Source of the DNA: Ignelater luminosus
Taxonomy: Eukaryota > Arthropoda > Insecta > Coleoptera > Elateridae
Reading direction: 5' to 3'
Assembly: GCA_011009095.1 (NCBI GenBank)
Contig: VTPC01091235.1
Span: 124,001 to 188,000, forward strand
DNA length: 64,000 nt
In this document: in pieces, positions 47,640 to 60,199 of the stretch
How positions within the stretch are numbered: position 1 is the first letter of the stretch
Layout: the number at the start of each line of letters is the position of its first letter
Position numbers and translations under genes: made by a program
The notes under the pieces: model-generated
Told to the model about the DNA's origin: nothing
The model's database searches: none
What the model saw: only the letters and a program-made list of their open reading frames with translations

Positions 47640-48110
47640 TAAAATTTTGAAGGTGGAATTGTAAGCGCAAAAAGACTCAGAAGACCTGGTGATAGAAGAC
47701 CCACACCAAGCAGACGGCTGTTAAATTGACTTGTAGACGAATCGTTCGGTCCCAGCGGAGACCAAGCGAGTTAGGTTACGATTTAGTGCAATTTCGGACG
47801 TTTGGATAGACTTGGAAATAACAGCAGTTGTTTCCCAAGACGTTTTCATTGCAGATCTCAGACCATAGTACCGTCGTCCAACCAAATCGCTGTTGTGGAT
47901 CTTCGGTATTTTAAGTGACGATGGACACAGGACACTGGTCAACTCGCAGTGTTTGCTTACGCGGAAATCCCCACGTATAGTGGTGAACAGAGCAAGAAAC
48001 TTGAATTGAAGTCTTTTTCAAGTGATGGAAACGTGGAAAAACGCAGGATTAAGCAGCACCAATGACGGTGCTGTGCTCCCAAACTGCGTCTGGTACGCCA
48101 GAATACTGTA
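47640..48110 (+). mobile_element. Possible Tc1-like transposase relic
   Basis: GC-richer stretch. Plus-strand frames read VPAETKRVRLRFSAISDVW, then VVSQDVFIADLRP, a stop, YRRPTKSLL, and later KKLELKSFSSDGNVEKRR. The order recalls the N-terminal part of Tc1-like transposases (V-S-x-T-V-x-x-R-L-x-x-A-G-L-R-x-R-R-P-x-K-x-P-L-L, then E-S-K-F-x-L-F-x-S-D-G-R-V). The catalytic residues cannot be located with certainty. Just before it, CGCCGCC-AA-AGGCGGC at about 47582-47597 forms a hairpin that might be an element end. The minus frames 47721-47942 and 47957-48232 are shadows. Confidence 0.35.
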
Positions 48111-48239
48111 AATCCTGAACAGTGGCGGTACAGAAAACAGAAACAGAAAAAAAGGTGATTGCCAAATACATCAACAATCCATTTGAAATTAAATAAAGCC
48201 TTCTTTGAAGCTTTCGAGCTATTAAGATTCAACTAGTCT

Positions 48240-50130
48240 GAAAATTATGATGCAAAAAACCATCATTATTTCTTACAAACAATCCGAATTACTAATATAA
48301 GCCAATTTTGTGTTTTCAGAGTTATAAAACAAGATATTTGCAAATATCTCTATAAAGGTGTACCATCAGGTGTACCCAACTAATTTTTAACGACTAAGAG
48401 AGACCAGATAAAAAAATCAATATGGAAACGACTATACTTTAATGACGGTAGTAGAACTTTCTCCATGTATATTTTCTAGTCACGTTCTCGGTTGCCATTT
48501 CCTGCTGATGATAATAAAATAATAACAATGATTACCCTCTACGAGCTAGTGAGTTCCATCTCCGAACAATCTTTTTAATTCAATCCAAATTAAAAAATAT
48601 CATTATAAGGTTATGTTAAAATGACGTTGTTGGAATTTTTCCTTAGAAACTTACTTAACCTCAATAACCATTTATCATCTTTGCATCAACGGTATATGGA
48701 AGAATCCAGTGTAAAAATAACACTGCGGAAAAGTACATTTATACAGTGAAAATATTATTTGTCTCTGACAGTTCTCAAGAGCTTATATTCCTTGGATAAT
48801 ACTCCCCGTTTTATGTAGTACTACGCTATTGTTATTTTATCAAAAATAAAACGCTGATAATTTTTCTTTCGTTTTCAATTTGTACGCAAAAATATGAGAA
48901 TTCTATTACATTATAGAAACTTGTCCTTTGTTATATACTTTTGTTTACAAAGAAGATCCACCCATAGCAGAGGAGGAGATGCTATAAAGACCTAAAATAG
49001 TCCATAAAACGAACGTATAGCAAACCCGCATTGTTCAGTATGCACACACAGATGTTGAACATCAAAAGGAAAATTGCGTATCCTTAATGTAAATTTACAT
49101 ATCAAAATGTGCTACTAAGCTTTCCAATTGATTTCAACCCTAACCTATAAAACGCATTATTGCTCAATTTTATATTTTACTCCTTATATTGCGACAATTA
49201 TCCAATTAAATGCCAGGAAATTCGCGTTATTGATGTTGTCGCAGAAGCAATTTAATTGAAAAGCATCTCACGTTCACTCATCCTTCATTAATGTAGCGAA
49301 AATACTTTACAAGAGAGTTTTCCGCTCGTTTTAATGGGTCAGATGAAGAGTTATTTTCAACGGCGCTAATTTATTTGCAGAGTTCCATTTGTGGCTGGTA
49401 CAGTATAAAACTATTTTATTTATAACCTTATTTTGAGAAATTCAACAACATACCATCTAAATTTTGCACGAAAATTAATCGATTTTGAAAAATGCTTTTG
49501 TAACCAAAATTTCGTTCAAAATTAAATTTTAACTTCAAAAGACCGCACCAATTATGAAATATTAAAATACTTTTAAATATTAATCGCGTTCCTTTTTGAG
49601 GACAAAGAAAATAAATTTTCCATTGTATGATAACTATATGCGACATTCCTGGAAAATACGCGAGCCTACCTACTTGTCGTAAAATTCTAATTTAAGGGTG
49701 AAGGGGAAAAACCACGAACTGTCAGAGTGCTCTGAAATTAAGGTTTATAGAAGTTGGAAGTTTGTAAAGTTAGAAATTATAAGTGCGGACATTTTGTATA
49801 ATTATGTGAAACCAGTAATTGTTTTAAAATGGCCTAGAAGCGAAAATAAAAAAAAACTGAAATTCTAACCTTCTTGTTTTTGAAGACTGATAAGACTTAA
49901 AAAAAAGAATCTAAACCGATTAAAAAGTTAGCAAGGTTGCTCTGACAACTTTGATAAATCAACTAAATTAAGTATGCGGCGCTCCTTTATAGCTACCTGG
50001 TGGTTTCTTAATAATTCTAGATGAAAGATATCTTTCAAAAATAATTTTTTACCTTGAACTGCTTTTATCTAACCCAATTTTTAGAGGGATAAATCAATGT
50101 TGAGGCGACAAAATGAGTAGAAAATTACAA
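48240..50130. other. AT-rich spacer
   Basis: No supported gene; the minus frame at 49428-49646 has no motif. Confidence 0.4.
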
Positions 50131-50139
50131 ACCATTTTA

Positions 50140-53020
50140 GAGAGCATTTGGGAAACAAAAGATTGCATTAACTATGAAGATTCTTCTTCAAATTTCCTAA
50201 AGCCTTTATGAACAAACCGTCCTTGCCTATTTAAGTGAGATATTATATGCAGTAATGCGTCGTTTTTTATAAGTACAGAATTTTGATTACCTTTTTCCGT
50301 GCTCTCTTCTAAAAATCAATATAACAGACTTATCACAAGCAAATAAAAACCCTACCAGCAGACTAGCTCAAGTGACGGGGATGGACTAGATCGAAGAAGT
50401 AGCCAAATAGAAATTTAACCCAAAAGATTCAATATCGGGTAATTTTGTCTAAATTAGAGAGCGCTAAAGATTGTATTGTACTTTTGACCACAGACAACAA
50501 AGCATTGACCAAGAAAAAATTGAACTCTTATTGCAGAATTGAATTTTGAAATTTTTTTATTTAATAGAATCTCTATAGAGAGATCCCCAAGATTTGAGTT
50601 TTCTTTTAAGATGCTCTAAAGCTTTCATGGACAAGGCGCACTGTTAAAATAAATATAATATGAGCCATAACGCACCAAAGTTTTTCTCGTCTTTTCTCCG
50701 CGCTCTCTTCTGAAAACTAAATATCAAATTTAGCACAAACAGATAAAATAGTGGATCATGGAGCACTGTCTAAGCTAAAGAGCGCTAAAGAGCGCTAACG
50801 ATTGTATCATATTTCGCCTGCAAACACAAAAGCATACAACAGAATACTGAACATTGAAAAACTAAAATCTTATTACAGGAATTCCTTTCAAAGTCTTTGT
50901 TATTACATAGAAGAGATATCTTGATAAAACTCAAAAAACGCCTCGCTGCTGCGTTGCTCAACAACGCTCAGGCAGTGCTTCAGTAAAGATGAAGGTGATG
51001 CAAAGGAAAATGGCAGAAGAAAAGGTTGGAAGTATGAGACCCAAAATTCTAGACAAATGTCTTTAAGGGTTTGGTTTGATTCTTTACATGAGAACCCAGA
51101 TTTATGGACGAACCGTTACTGTCTAGATTATTTTACGAAAAGATTTGTAATTTACTTCTCAAAATGCACCTTTGCAGTTCTTATTGACCAGCAACTACTG
51201 CACCTATGACTTAAGTACTGCAAACACAGAAACAAAGCTTTTACAACTCACTAAACTAAAAAAGAGTCTTTTTTGTAAAAATGTCCTGAAACGTTTATGA
51301 CCGAGCCACCATTGAAAATGAGATATTGGCAATAATGTGCAATTTCTGTAAGTAAATAGTATCTAATACCCTTTTTTCCGAGATTTCTTCCAACAATCCA
51401 AGTAACAAGTGTAGCATGACCAAATAGAACCCTGCCAGTAGACTAACTTAAGTTTAGATATGTTAATTCAGAGGACACCAACACGGTCCCACCCATCATT
51501 CAACTCGATCACAAAAAAAGCTAACCTTAAGCAAAAAACTTTCTGAAACAAACAATTGCTGATTTTTAGACATTTACTCTCTTAAGAACCCCTTTGAGAC
51601 ATTATTTCTCAGCAGCAAAGCATATTTTCTTCACTTTGTTAGGACCATTGTTACGATAATTGTTTCCATGCGGTTCGACTTTGATTACAATTTGTGCTTA
51701 GTTGATATAACTAAGCCTTAGCCGTAATAAATATTAATATAGAGTTCCAAACAAAAGACAAATCTTGACCAGTGGAACGAACAATCGGTTGAGAAAGGGT
51801 AACTCGAAATGCGAAAAATTAAATAAAATCTAGAATTGATCAAAGGAAGAAAGTTCGTGTCTATTATTAAAAGCCGACCTACGTCATCATACCGGGCTTT
51901 GGTAGGGACGTCGGGCCTGCGACGACCACCCATCGTGAACACATTTGTTTGGTCGGGTTGCGCTCTCACTTTTTAAGAAAGCTAGATACGAACACGTGTT
52001 TGGCTTTGCAAGTCAACGATTCACTTTTGATCGTCCAAGGTCAGGCTTTGCCCTCCAATAACTCTCTTAAGGAAACTACATACGAGCTCGGATCGGGCTG
52101 CGCAACTCAATGGTGTTTTTACCTTCGATTAGCCTTTTCAACAAAACTAAATAATTTCGAAAACGGATCGGGCTACGCAATTTAACAGGCTGTCTCCAAT
52201 GAATTAATAAACAAATACTTGTCCCATATAATGAAAGGCCGCAGGAGTCTGGCGCATTAGCTTCTGAAGGCGGCCCTGGACGTAAAAAAACCAAACAGAA
52301 ATTTGGCCTTTGGTCGTATCGCATCCTGGCCGCAGGCACAGAGACATACAAAAAGCGTTGACCAAAAAGAGATTAAATTCTTACTGTAGAATTTTTATCA
52401 TTATATAGAATCTTCGCGCATAAATCCCCAAGATTGTTATAGATAACCAAAAAGGTGTTTTGGTAAAACTAAGAAAACGACGTTTCGTTGCTAAACAACG
52501 TCCATGCAGTGTTTCAGTTTGCCGTTTCATCTCAACATAGGGGTGTAGGTGATTTATAAGAAAAAGTTTGAAATTTAAGCCCCAGAGTTTCAGGCGGACG
52601 TCTACAGGGCGAAGTTTCTCAGATCTGGTTACTATGGTTACCTCTGTAAGTACAGAATGTGTATTGCCCTTTCTTCTCGCTCTCTTTTAAACCAGTAGAT
52701 AAGTTTAGCACAAACAAGCAAAGTAATACCAGCTGATTAGCTAGGAAGTCGGAGATGGGGTGGGTCGGAAAAAGTTTTGGATTGACGCAGTGTCCAATAC
52801 AAATTTAGCCCAAAAGATTGTGTCACATCCTAATTACAGGCACAAAGGCAATCACTGAGCACCGACCAAAAAAAATTCTTATTATAGAATTAACTTTCAA
52901 ACTTTTTTTTATTACATAGAATCTCTGCAAGAAGGTCCCCAAGATACCTTGTAAATAACCAAAGAGATATCTGGGGAAAGCTTAAAGAACGCCGCTGCGT
53001 TGCTTAACTTGCTAATCTTG
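50140..53020. repeat. Array of degenerate ~0.4-0.6-kb repeats
   Basis: At least four diverged copies follow in the same orientation. Each carries, in order, an ACAAA-GCATTGACCAA-AAA-like block, CTTATT-CAGAATT, a T run, a TAGAATCTC block, GATCCCCAAGAT, sometimes AAAACG-CGCTGC-GTTGCT-AACAACG, a TTATGG-CAA-CCG block, GAGATATT, TACAGAAT, TTTTTCCG-GCTCTCTTCT, and TAGCACAAACA. Copies of the CTCTCTTCT/AGCACAA part are seen near 50300, 50705, 51385 and 52680. Copies of the CCCAAGAT part are near 50585, 52425 and 52935, and of the GCGTTGCT part near 50955, 52490 and 52995. The array may be an old complex satellite or nested insertions of one non-coding element. Confidence 0.6.
51950..52195. repeat. 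Three degenerate GGATCGGGCTGCGCAA repeats
   Basis: Within the array, GGTCGGGTTGCGCTCTCA (51952), GGATCGGGCTGCGCAACTC (52089) and GGATCGGGCTACGCAATTT (52165) each follow or precede an AAG-AAACTA-ATACGA-like block. The local G+C is higher than in the flanks. The minus frames 51718-51969 and 52076-52351 cover this repeat and are not genes. Confidence 0.5.
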
Positions 53021-53116
53021 TTGATCTTTGTACAAGTGTTCAGCGTATCCTAAGACTAAATTGTTCTTGCAAAAACCGATTTTGCTTCACCTAGCAATTG
53101 AAAGGTGTAATACTTA

Positions 53117-54409
53117 CGAGGGTGGTCTGAAAAGTTTCCGACCTAACAAAGATACAAGACATTTTTTCTGAAATTTTCTTTTTATTTTTGAACATAGTCT
53201 CCTTGTAACTCTACACACTTCTCCCAGCGATGCTCCCATCTCTGTAACCCGTCCAAATAGTACTCGGCATTTTTCTCTGCAAAATAATTGTTCACGAAGG
53301 TGATTGCCTCTTCATTTGACGAAAATCTTTGTCCTCCGAGCGCAATTTTTAGATGAGGGAACAAAAAGAAGTCGCTTGGGGCTAGATCTGGTGAGTAAGG
53401 CGGATGGTCAAGCAGTTCAAACCGTAATTCGTGGATTTTCGCCATGGCAACCGCTGAGGTGTGAGACGGTGCGTTGTCTTGGTGAAACAGGATTTTCTTT
53501 TTCTGCAAATGTGGCCGCTTTTTCGCAAGTTCTGCCTTCAGCTTGTCAAGTAATGATGCATAGTATGCTCCTGTAATAGTTTTTCCTTTTTAAAGATAAT
53601 CGATTAAAATAACTCCATGACTATCCCAAAAAACAGTCGCCATCACTTTTCTAGCCGAAAAACAGTTTTTGCTTTTTTTGGAGCCGGTTCCCCCTTTGCA
53701 GTCCACTGTTTGGACTGTATTTTTGTTTCGGGCGTATAATGGTGTATCCAAGTTTCATCTACAGTAATTAATCGGCGCCAAAACTCGGATTTATTTCGCC
53801 TAAACTGCGCCAAAAGAGCGTTGGAAATATTCATTCGAACACGTTTTTGGTCTAACGTGAGCAAACGCGGCACCCAACGCGCGGACAGCTTTCTCATGCC
53901 TAAATGTTGATTTAATATGTGACAAACACGTTCTTTTGACATGTTCATAACCTCTGCTATCTCTCTCACTTTAATTCGGCGGTCGTCTAGCACCATTTGG
54001 TGAACTTTGGCGATGTTTTCGTCGGTAGTTGCAGTTTTTGGACGTCCCGAACGTTCATCGTCTCCCAAGCTCTTACGGCCACGTTTAAATTCAGCAGCCC
54101 AGAATTTCACTGTGGTAAATGATGGTGCAGAGTCCCCATAGACAGAATCCAACTCATCTTTTATTTGCGAAGGCGTATTGCCTTTCAAAAACAAATATTT
54201 AATGACAGCTCGATACTCGATTTTGTCCATTTTCACAAAAAAAACTCACATCAACTCACTCAAACGACTGTTACATAAAAACTGCGCGTCCAAAATGGCC
54301 GAAACTTTGGTGAGTAACTGTCAACAGATGAACAACGAAATTCAGTAGCTTTTATTTACGAGTGCTGCCATCTTCACGTTGAGGTCGGAAACTTTTCAGA
54401 CCACCCTCG
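53117..54409 (-). mobile_element. Mariner (DD34D) transposon, copy 2
   Basis: The element is 1293 bp, with TA at both flanks (53115-53116 and 54410-54411). Both ends are CGAGGGTGGTCTGAAAAGTT inward and match exactly for at least 28 bases, so the terminal repeats look intact. It is inserted next to the degenerate repeat array and points opposite to copy 1, about 18 kb away. Confidence 0.96.
53182..54230 (-). pseudogene. Mariner transposase pseudogene, copy 2
   Basis: Starts ATG at 54228-54230 (MDKIEYRAVIKYLFLKGN). The full N-terminal DNA-binding region is present (TPSQIKDELDSVYGDSAP), followed by SARWVPRL and the first catalytic Asp in TVDETWIHHY. In the T run of AAAACTGTTTTTCGGC (about 53658-53665) one base is missing relative to copy 1, shifting the frame. 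In the original frame there is also TAA at 53590-53592, where copy 1 has CAA. The C-terminal part (53182-53508) keeps the second Asp in HQDNAPSH and the third in APSDFFLFPHLK, and ends with VELQGDYVQK. Adding the lost base gives a 349-codon frame. So this copy keeps all three catalytic residues but cannot make a full protein. Confidence 0.93.
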
Positions 54410-54419
54410 TATGTGTAAG

Positions 54420-54995
54420 TTCAATTATCGAGACGGGTACACTCTAGAACTATTGTTGCCAAACTGCAGATTTATTGGATTGATAACAAAAGGTATGTTC
54501 GTAGAGATATTGATAAATACGACAGCGGAATTCTGAAACCTGGATATCAGCGACTTCGATGCTATTATTTTCGCCCTATCTTGATTTTACTGCATGCTAT
54601 AAATCAGTAGATATTAATTTTAAATAAAAACAAATATAAAATAGTTTCGATCTTCAATTTTTACAAATTTTGGTGGACGCCTTTCATGTAGAAATCTGCA
54701 GTTTAATTTGTCGTTCTTATGTTTGTTCGAAAAAAGCCGTAAGCCGTTTCTCTTTAATCAACTATAAACTTTGAACAAATTAAATAAACCCTTAAATCAA
54801 CTTAATTGCAGGAAAGACCATCGTAAAGCCATTCGGTAAAGAAAGCTTTTTCTCTTTCCTAGTTTCTATTAGTTTTCTTTTCTTACAAAAATAAACTGAC
54901 GTTTCATTCTTACATTGGATGTCTTAAATGACGTATTTCATTTCACAAGTTCTTAATTTACGGACTGGATAGACGTTGAGTTACTCTAGCAATAT
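54420..54995. other. Spacer
   Basis: AT-rich; no feature seen between mariner copy 2 and the TTA microsatellite. Confidence 0.4.
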
Positions 54996-55002
54996 TATAT
55001 TT

Positions 55003-55012
55003 TATATTATTA

Positions 55013-55066
<54 letters not shown>

Positions 55067-55076
55067 NNNNNNNNNN

Positions 55077-55125
<49 letters not shown>
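55003..55125. repeat. (TTA)n microsatellite with a 10-N assembly gap
   Basis: Perfect TTA/ATT triplets run on both sides of ten Ns at 55067-55076. The Ns are probably a placeholder, so the true repeat length is unknown. The open frame across it (leucine then tyrosine runs) is an artefact of the triplets. Confidence 0.98.
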
Positions 55126-55129
55126 GTCG

Positions 55130-58100
55130 GCTTGATTGGGTTAAGTCAATTTCTTATTTAATATACGAGATTTTCTTATTCCAGCAAACTAAACAAATAA
55201 AAATTCTCATCAGTCTTCATATAAAAGAATTTTCTCACTACAAATACACGACGTTACGTTATTGAGATATGTAGCCTTTTTATACGATACGAATTCCATA
55301 AATAAAACGAAACGCAATTTAACCGGTAAAGACGGAAATATTGCAGAAAAATCTTTTTATGGCACATTTAAAAGAACTTAAAAAAGAACTCCTGCAGCAC
55401 TTTATTATATTTTTGGTTGGTACCAATTTTCCTTGGAATAACAAATGCATCCATTTTATGTTTCCTCTCTTCCGTAAAAATTTACTTTTGTTCTTTTGAG
55501 GTTAAAAGTATCACGATTAATAAACAATAAATAAAACGAATGGAGCGGGATTTTTTTATATTTTAATCCTCATACTTTTGGAATTCACAGGGGTTGTATT
55601 ACAACGAAATAAATAAATTTCCAAACTTCATTTATTCGGCAGCAACTCAACATTTTGGGGATTTAAAGGCATTTGAGGGATTTGTATGCGTTCAGTTTGC
55701 AAATAAATAGAAAGACATTTGAAAATTAATCTTGATGCTTTCTACTCATTTGAGTTGCTTTTATATTTAAAATCCATTTAAAAATTGTATAAACACGATA
55801 TCTTATTCTAGTAGTTAGTTGTTTTCTATTTTTTTATATATACAGGGTGTTGAATCTACGCCTGCCGCGATGTAACTTTTTTAACGGTTTTAACCGTCAA
55901 TCTTTCTTTAATTCATGCCTTTTTGTTTCTTTAGAGGTTGTTACTTGGTTCCTCCGAACTCTTTTTATAAATGCGCGCTTGAAATTTTTTAAGAATCCTT
56001 GTCCAAATTAAAGATCACATACTGAAAATTCGAAATCCGCCTCGAGGAAAAAAAGACACAAATTTGATTCCAGAAAGTAATGCCTACCATTTAGAGATAC
56101 TAGTTTCAAACCTTGATAGCTTCAATTTCTCACTTCCCAGATTCACACTTTACCAGTCACATTGGTAACATGTAACAACATTCTCACTGTCTCTACCTTT
56201 ATCTATTCTCAGGATCAATGGAATGAAGAGAAAATATTAGATTAGTGATTTTTTGCTTTGAAAAACATAAGCTTGTGAGAATAAACCGTGTGTTTACACC
56301 CGCGCTAATTTTAGACGAATGGAGTTGGAACTTTTCTTTTTTTTCCTTCTATTTTATTTCCTTGTTTTTGACGAATGAGACGCCCCTCTGCTTGTGGGCA
56401 CTGTATGTCATGCCTTTGTGGTCTGTAAACTATACACTAGCTTTTCGGTTCTCCTGTGGTGCAACGAGGGTTTCTAATCCCGTTTGAAATGGAGTACTTA
56501 GAAAAGAAATTGTTGACACTTCCCAATAGATGCTTGACAGTTGAGAATAAGAATGAGCAAAGATGGTAAAATCATTTTATCAAAACGGCAATAGTAAGAC
56601 GATTTCAGCAACTTGACTGTCAGAGACACTGCTCGTACAAACCTTTCAAAAGCACATATACAGTGTGTTCAAAATTCGAGGCTCACCATTGAGATCTCGT
56701 AAAGGGTAAGAGATACGAAGTCGGTTAAATGGGATAAAAGTTGCCGAGTTGAAGGGACAGGTTACTAATGTTTTTGTTTTCTCTTAAAAACATGCATAGT
56801 CTACTAGATAGCAGCAAAAAATCTAAACGTAAATTTCTTTAAATTGAAATTTCTTCTAAAGGACTGAAAATACAAGAAATGTGCCAAGGAAGAAGTTTTA
56901 GATACGATCGGGCTCTGTACACACTGTATAACAAATGCCAACAATAGAATTAAACATTTCTAATTTTGACTTGCATCTCTTACTACAAAAAACGTTTAGA
57001 AGGTAGTCTGGTCAAAATAAACCTTGAAAACCGAATTTGAAATTTTCCTAAAGAGATCATGACAGGGTGTCTCAAGAAAGTGGTCAACAAACAAGATCAC
57101 TGCTGTTGTAACAATGAAAATCTCCACTCCATTAGCCAAAAGTAACAGTTTGATGCACTGTCACAGCAAGTCAAGTTATTGGTCTGTGTTTTTTCAAAGG
57201 TGGCGTGGGTCACATGGTCGCTGTTTTTTTAAATGATTTTACTCGGAATTATCATTGTTAGAAAATGACTCAACTCAATTCAAAATATAATGAGTGTATA
57301 AGTAGATCTCGATCATCCTGTATAAGCCCTTAGGGATCTAGGCTTAGAGCTTGCCAATGTAAGGCTAAGAACTCGTAAAACTTGATGTTTTATAAGAAAT
57401 AACAGAATAATATCGCTCTTCAATGGAACATCTTGTATAGTCAAAGATAATTTTAGAAATTGCTGATATAATAATTCTGGACAACGTTTTTATTAACTTT
57501 TTGACGTGTTTACAAAACGGCACTGTTTTTTTGTTATAGATTGTTGGGACACCCTGTATAGATTAGGTGTTATAGTATAAAACTAAAAAGATATCAAAGT
57601 TTCAAATCTGAATCTTTAAGAAAGTTGTAAATGAAAGTCGAGAGGTTATGGAGCGATAACGTTTACTTTCCTGGTCAAACATTTAGTTTTGGTAATTTAC
57701 TAAGAACTTTATGAAGTTCTTCCTATCTCTTTTAATAACTTTTCATAAATAGCTCCTGACGATGGGAAGGGTATTTAATTACTGGAAGGTCGGAATTGTT
57801 TACATTCTAATAACGCTCGTATACAATGTTAATATAAAGTTATTTAAATCAATATTGATTTTCCATTTGAGCGTCATCTACAACAACAACAAAGGAAGAT
57901 CAAAATCAACTATTATTATTTACTAAATCTCAAACATAAACTATTTCCTGTTTCAAATTAAGGAAACTGCTTAACTCTGTTTGCTCAGCGTTTTTGTAAA
58001 TATTGATCCAATTTTCCCACAATTACACACGACAATATTTTCTCTTTTTGTTCTGACCTTTCCTTGAAAACATTCTTATCAAGATTATAGTTTTTCGCGT

Positions 58101-59610
58101 ACAAAACAAAAACAATGTTGTTTTATTCAAATGAGATCCTCTTTTGGATTTGTATGTACGTGTTTGCCGAAAAAATATAGCACAGCTAATGTAGCGTTTA
58201 CGATCGAAAGTTTATTGTTACGCTCACGCAAACCCGTCAAGGCGCGTTGGCAGTAATTTATAATAAAGCCAAAAAAAGAGTTTTTCCCAGATTGGAAAAC
58301 AGCATCGAATTCCGAACTTTAGTTTTTTTCTCATTTCCGTTTGGAAAGTTTAACTTGTTATGTGGTGTGAATTTTAAAAGTGGAAATTTCAATCGTTGTG
58401 ATTGAATTTTTAACTTTTAAACGTGAAATTCCGTAACGGGTATGCAGAAAGGAGAGAGAGAATATTTTTCATGTAAGAATTGGGAAAGGGAACTTGTTGC
58501 TTTTTATATATTTCAGCGAATATCGTGACAAGAGCCCTTTACTTCCGTTTTTTGAAATGGTACTCACATATACCCTTTTGAATGATTTAAAGTATGCGGA
58601 AATATTGGCACACTCTAGGGATTTTATTGCAAAAAAGAGGTGAATTTTTTTATAACACGTCCTAAAGTCAGCTTGTTTTTTTATTAAAAACTTTTTCCCA
58701 GAACTGCGCTTTCATGTAGAAGTTAGTAAGTTGATAGAACTTCTTAAAGTTGTCAACATCAAAACCTGATAAAATATACAAACTTTGGTGGCTTTGGATA
58801 TTCTTTGATCTCTTATTAATATTTCCCAGATTCAGATGTAGAGACTGCAACTGTAGTCCCATGAATTCAGACTACTTTAAATAATTGAATTTTAGAGTGC
58901 TAATTTACCCTTCCCTGTTCATCGTTTTCCATATGAGGACAAAAATTGTATATAGACAAAATTTGCTTCAGATACTTTTGAAGCATCATATTGAATTTGT
59001 ACAAAAATTTACAAATTAAGAGTGTAAGAGATATTTAAAACGGCACGTAATTAAGTAAAATAAAACTTGAATAGTTCAACAAATGATTAAATTTCTTGAC
59101 TAGTTTTAGTAGAAGAAGTATATTTTGTTACCTAACTTTTAATTGACGTAATAATTGTAAGTTTTGTAACAAGAATTATATTGCAAACTTTTAATTAAAC
59201 TTAAACTACTTTAATAATAAAACGTTAGACTGAGGACGTCGACTAAACTAAGTCCTTTTTGCTTTAGATTTATAGGTGGATTTTAAAAATCTGAAAGTTT
59301 CAACTTGGTAAACCCACAAAAAAGTTACATTTCAGCAGAAAATATATTGGAATCATTTAGGAGTGGTCTGGATTTTAAAGAAAATTCAAAACCATTTTTT
59401 AGTACGTTTTTAGACTATTACAGTGGATAGAGCATGTTCGACTAAAATGTGGAAATACATTATACATAAATGTTACTGAACAAAGTCTAATTTGTTACTT
59501 TTATTATCTACTCTTGACAACTACTTAACCTCAAACAAAAATTTAAAAAACGTTGTCTATCTTCTTTAATTTGCGTATGCATGGAGTAACTATGGCTCTA
59601 TTAATTGTAT
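55130..59610. other. Gene-free stretch with scattered CACCCTGTATA-type ends
   Basis: No supported gene; frames at 56245-56487 (+) and 58668-58862 (-) lack motifs. Element-end-like strings occur as ACAGGGTGT at 55842, ACAGTGTGT at 56660, ACAGGGTGT at 57062, ATCCTGTATA at about 57314 and ACACCCTGTATA at 57549. The first and the third to fifth could bound short non-autonomous elements, but I cannot pair them with confidence. Confidence 0.45.
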
Positions 59611-59616
59611 TAAATT

Positions 59617-60105
59617 ATACAGTGTGTCCCCGGATTGACTTCACTATAGGTATAATTAATCAAAAATGTTTGAATCTCGTTTTGATGTTGCGGGAAACCG
59701 CCCTGCTTGGTCTGAAAAGAATTTCAAGCACACTTTTAGTTTTTAAAATCCAAGACGGTCATGACAATTACGAAATAACCATTTTATGCTGAAGAAAGTA
59801 CGATTTCGGTCAATAACACGGAAAAATATTAAACAAAGTTGTTCAAAATATGAAATTATGACTAGATGCAAAATTTCCTTTCCTCAATAACATTTTGCCG
59901 TATTATTGACCGAAGTGGCACTTTGCTTCAACATGAAATGGTTTTTTCTCAATTGTCACGACCGTCTTGAATTTTAAAAACTAAGAATGTGCTTGAAATT
60001 CTTTTTAGACCAAGCAGGGCGGTATCCCAAAACATCAAAACGAGATTCAAACATTTTTGATCAGTTATACCTATAGTGAAATTAATCCGGGGACACCGTG
60101 TATAT
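59617..60105. repeat. 489-bp foldback (inverted-repeat) element
   Basis: The left arm (59617-59824) starts TATACAGTGTGTCCCCGG and the right arm (59896-60105) ends CCGGGGACACCGTGTATA. The arms pair over about 200 bases with scattered mismatches; shared internal strings include CTATAGGTATAA, TGTTTGAATCTCGTTTTGAT, GACCGTCTTG and TTCGGTCAATAA. The loop is about 70 bases (59825-59895). The plus frame at 59553-59792 lies inside the left arm and is not a gene. It looks like a non-autonomous DNA element of the ACAG(G/T)GTGTCCC type. Confidence 0.88.
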
Positions 60106-60199
60106 GACCCATTACCGTTTTAGAAACTTGCTTGCTTAAGGTTTCTATTTTGTATACGGCCGGCAGATAAGCATTCAGAAATCATGCCATAACTGCCTT

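Noticed and set aside
54976..55161. Leucine/tyrosine-run open frame
   Set aside because: It is a translation of the TTA microsatellite across an N gap.
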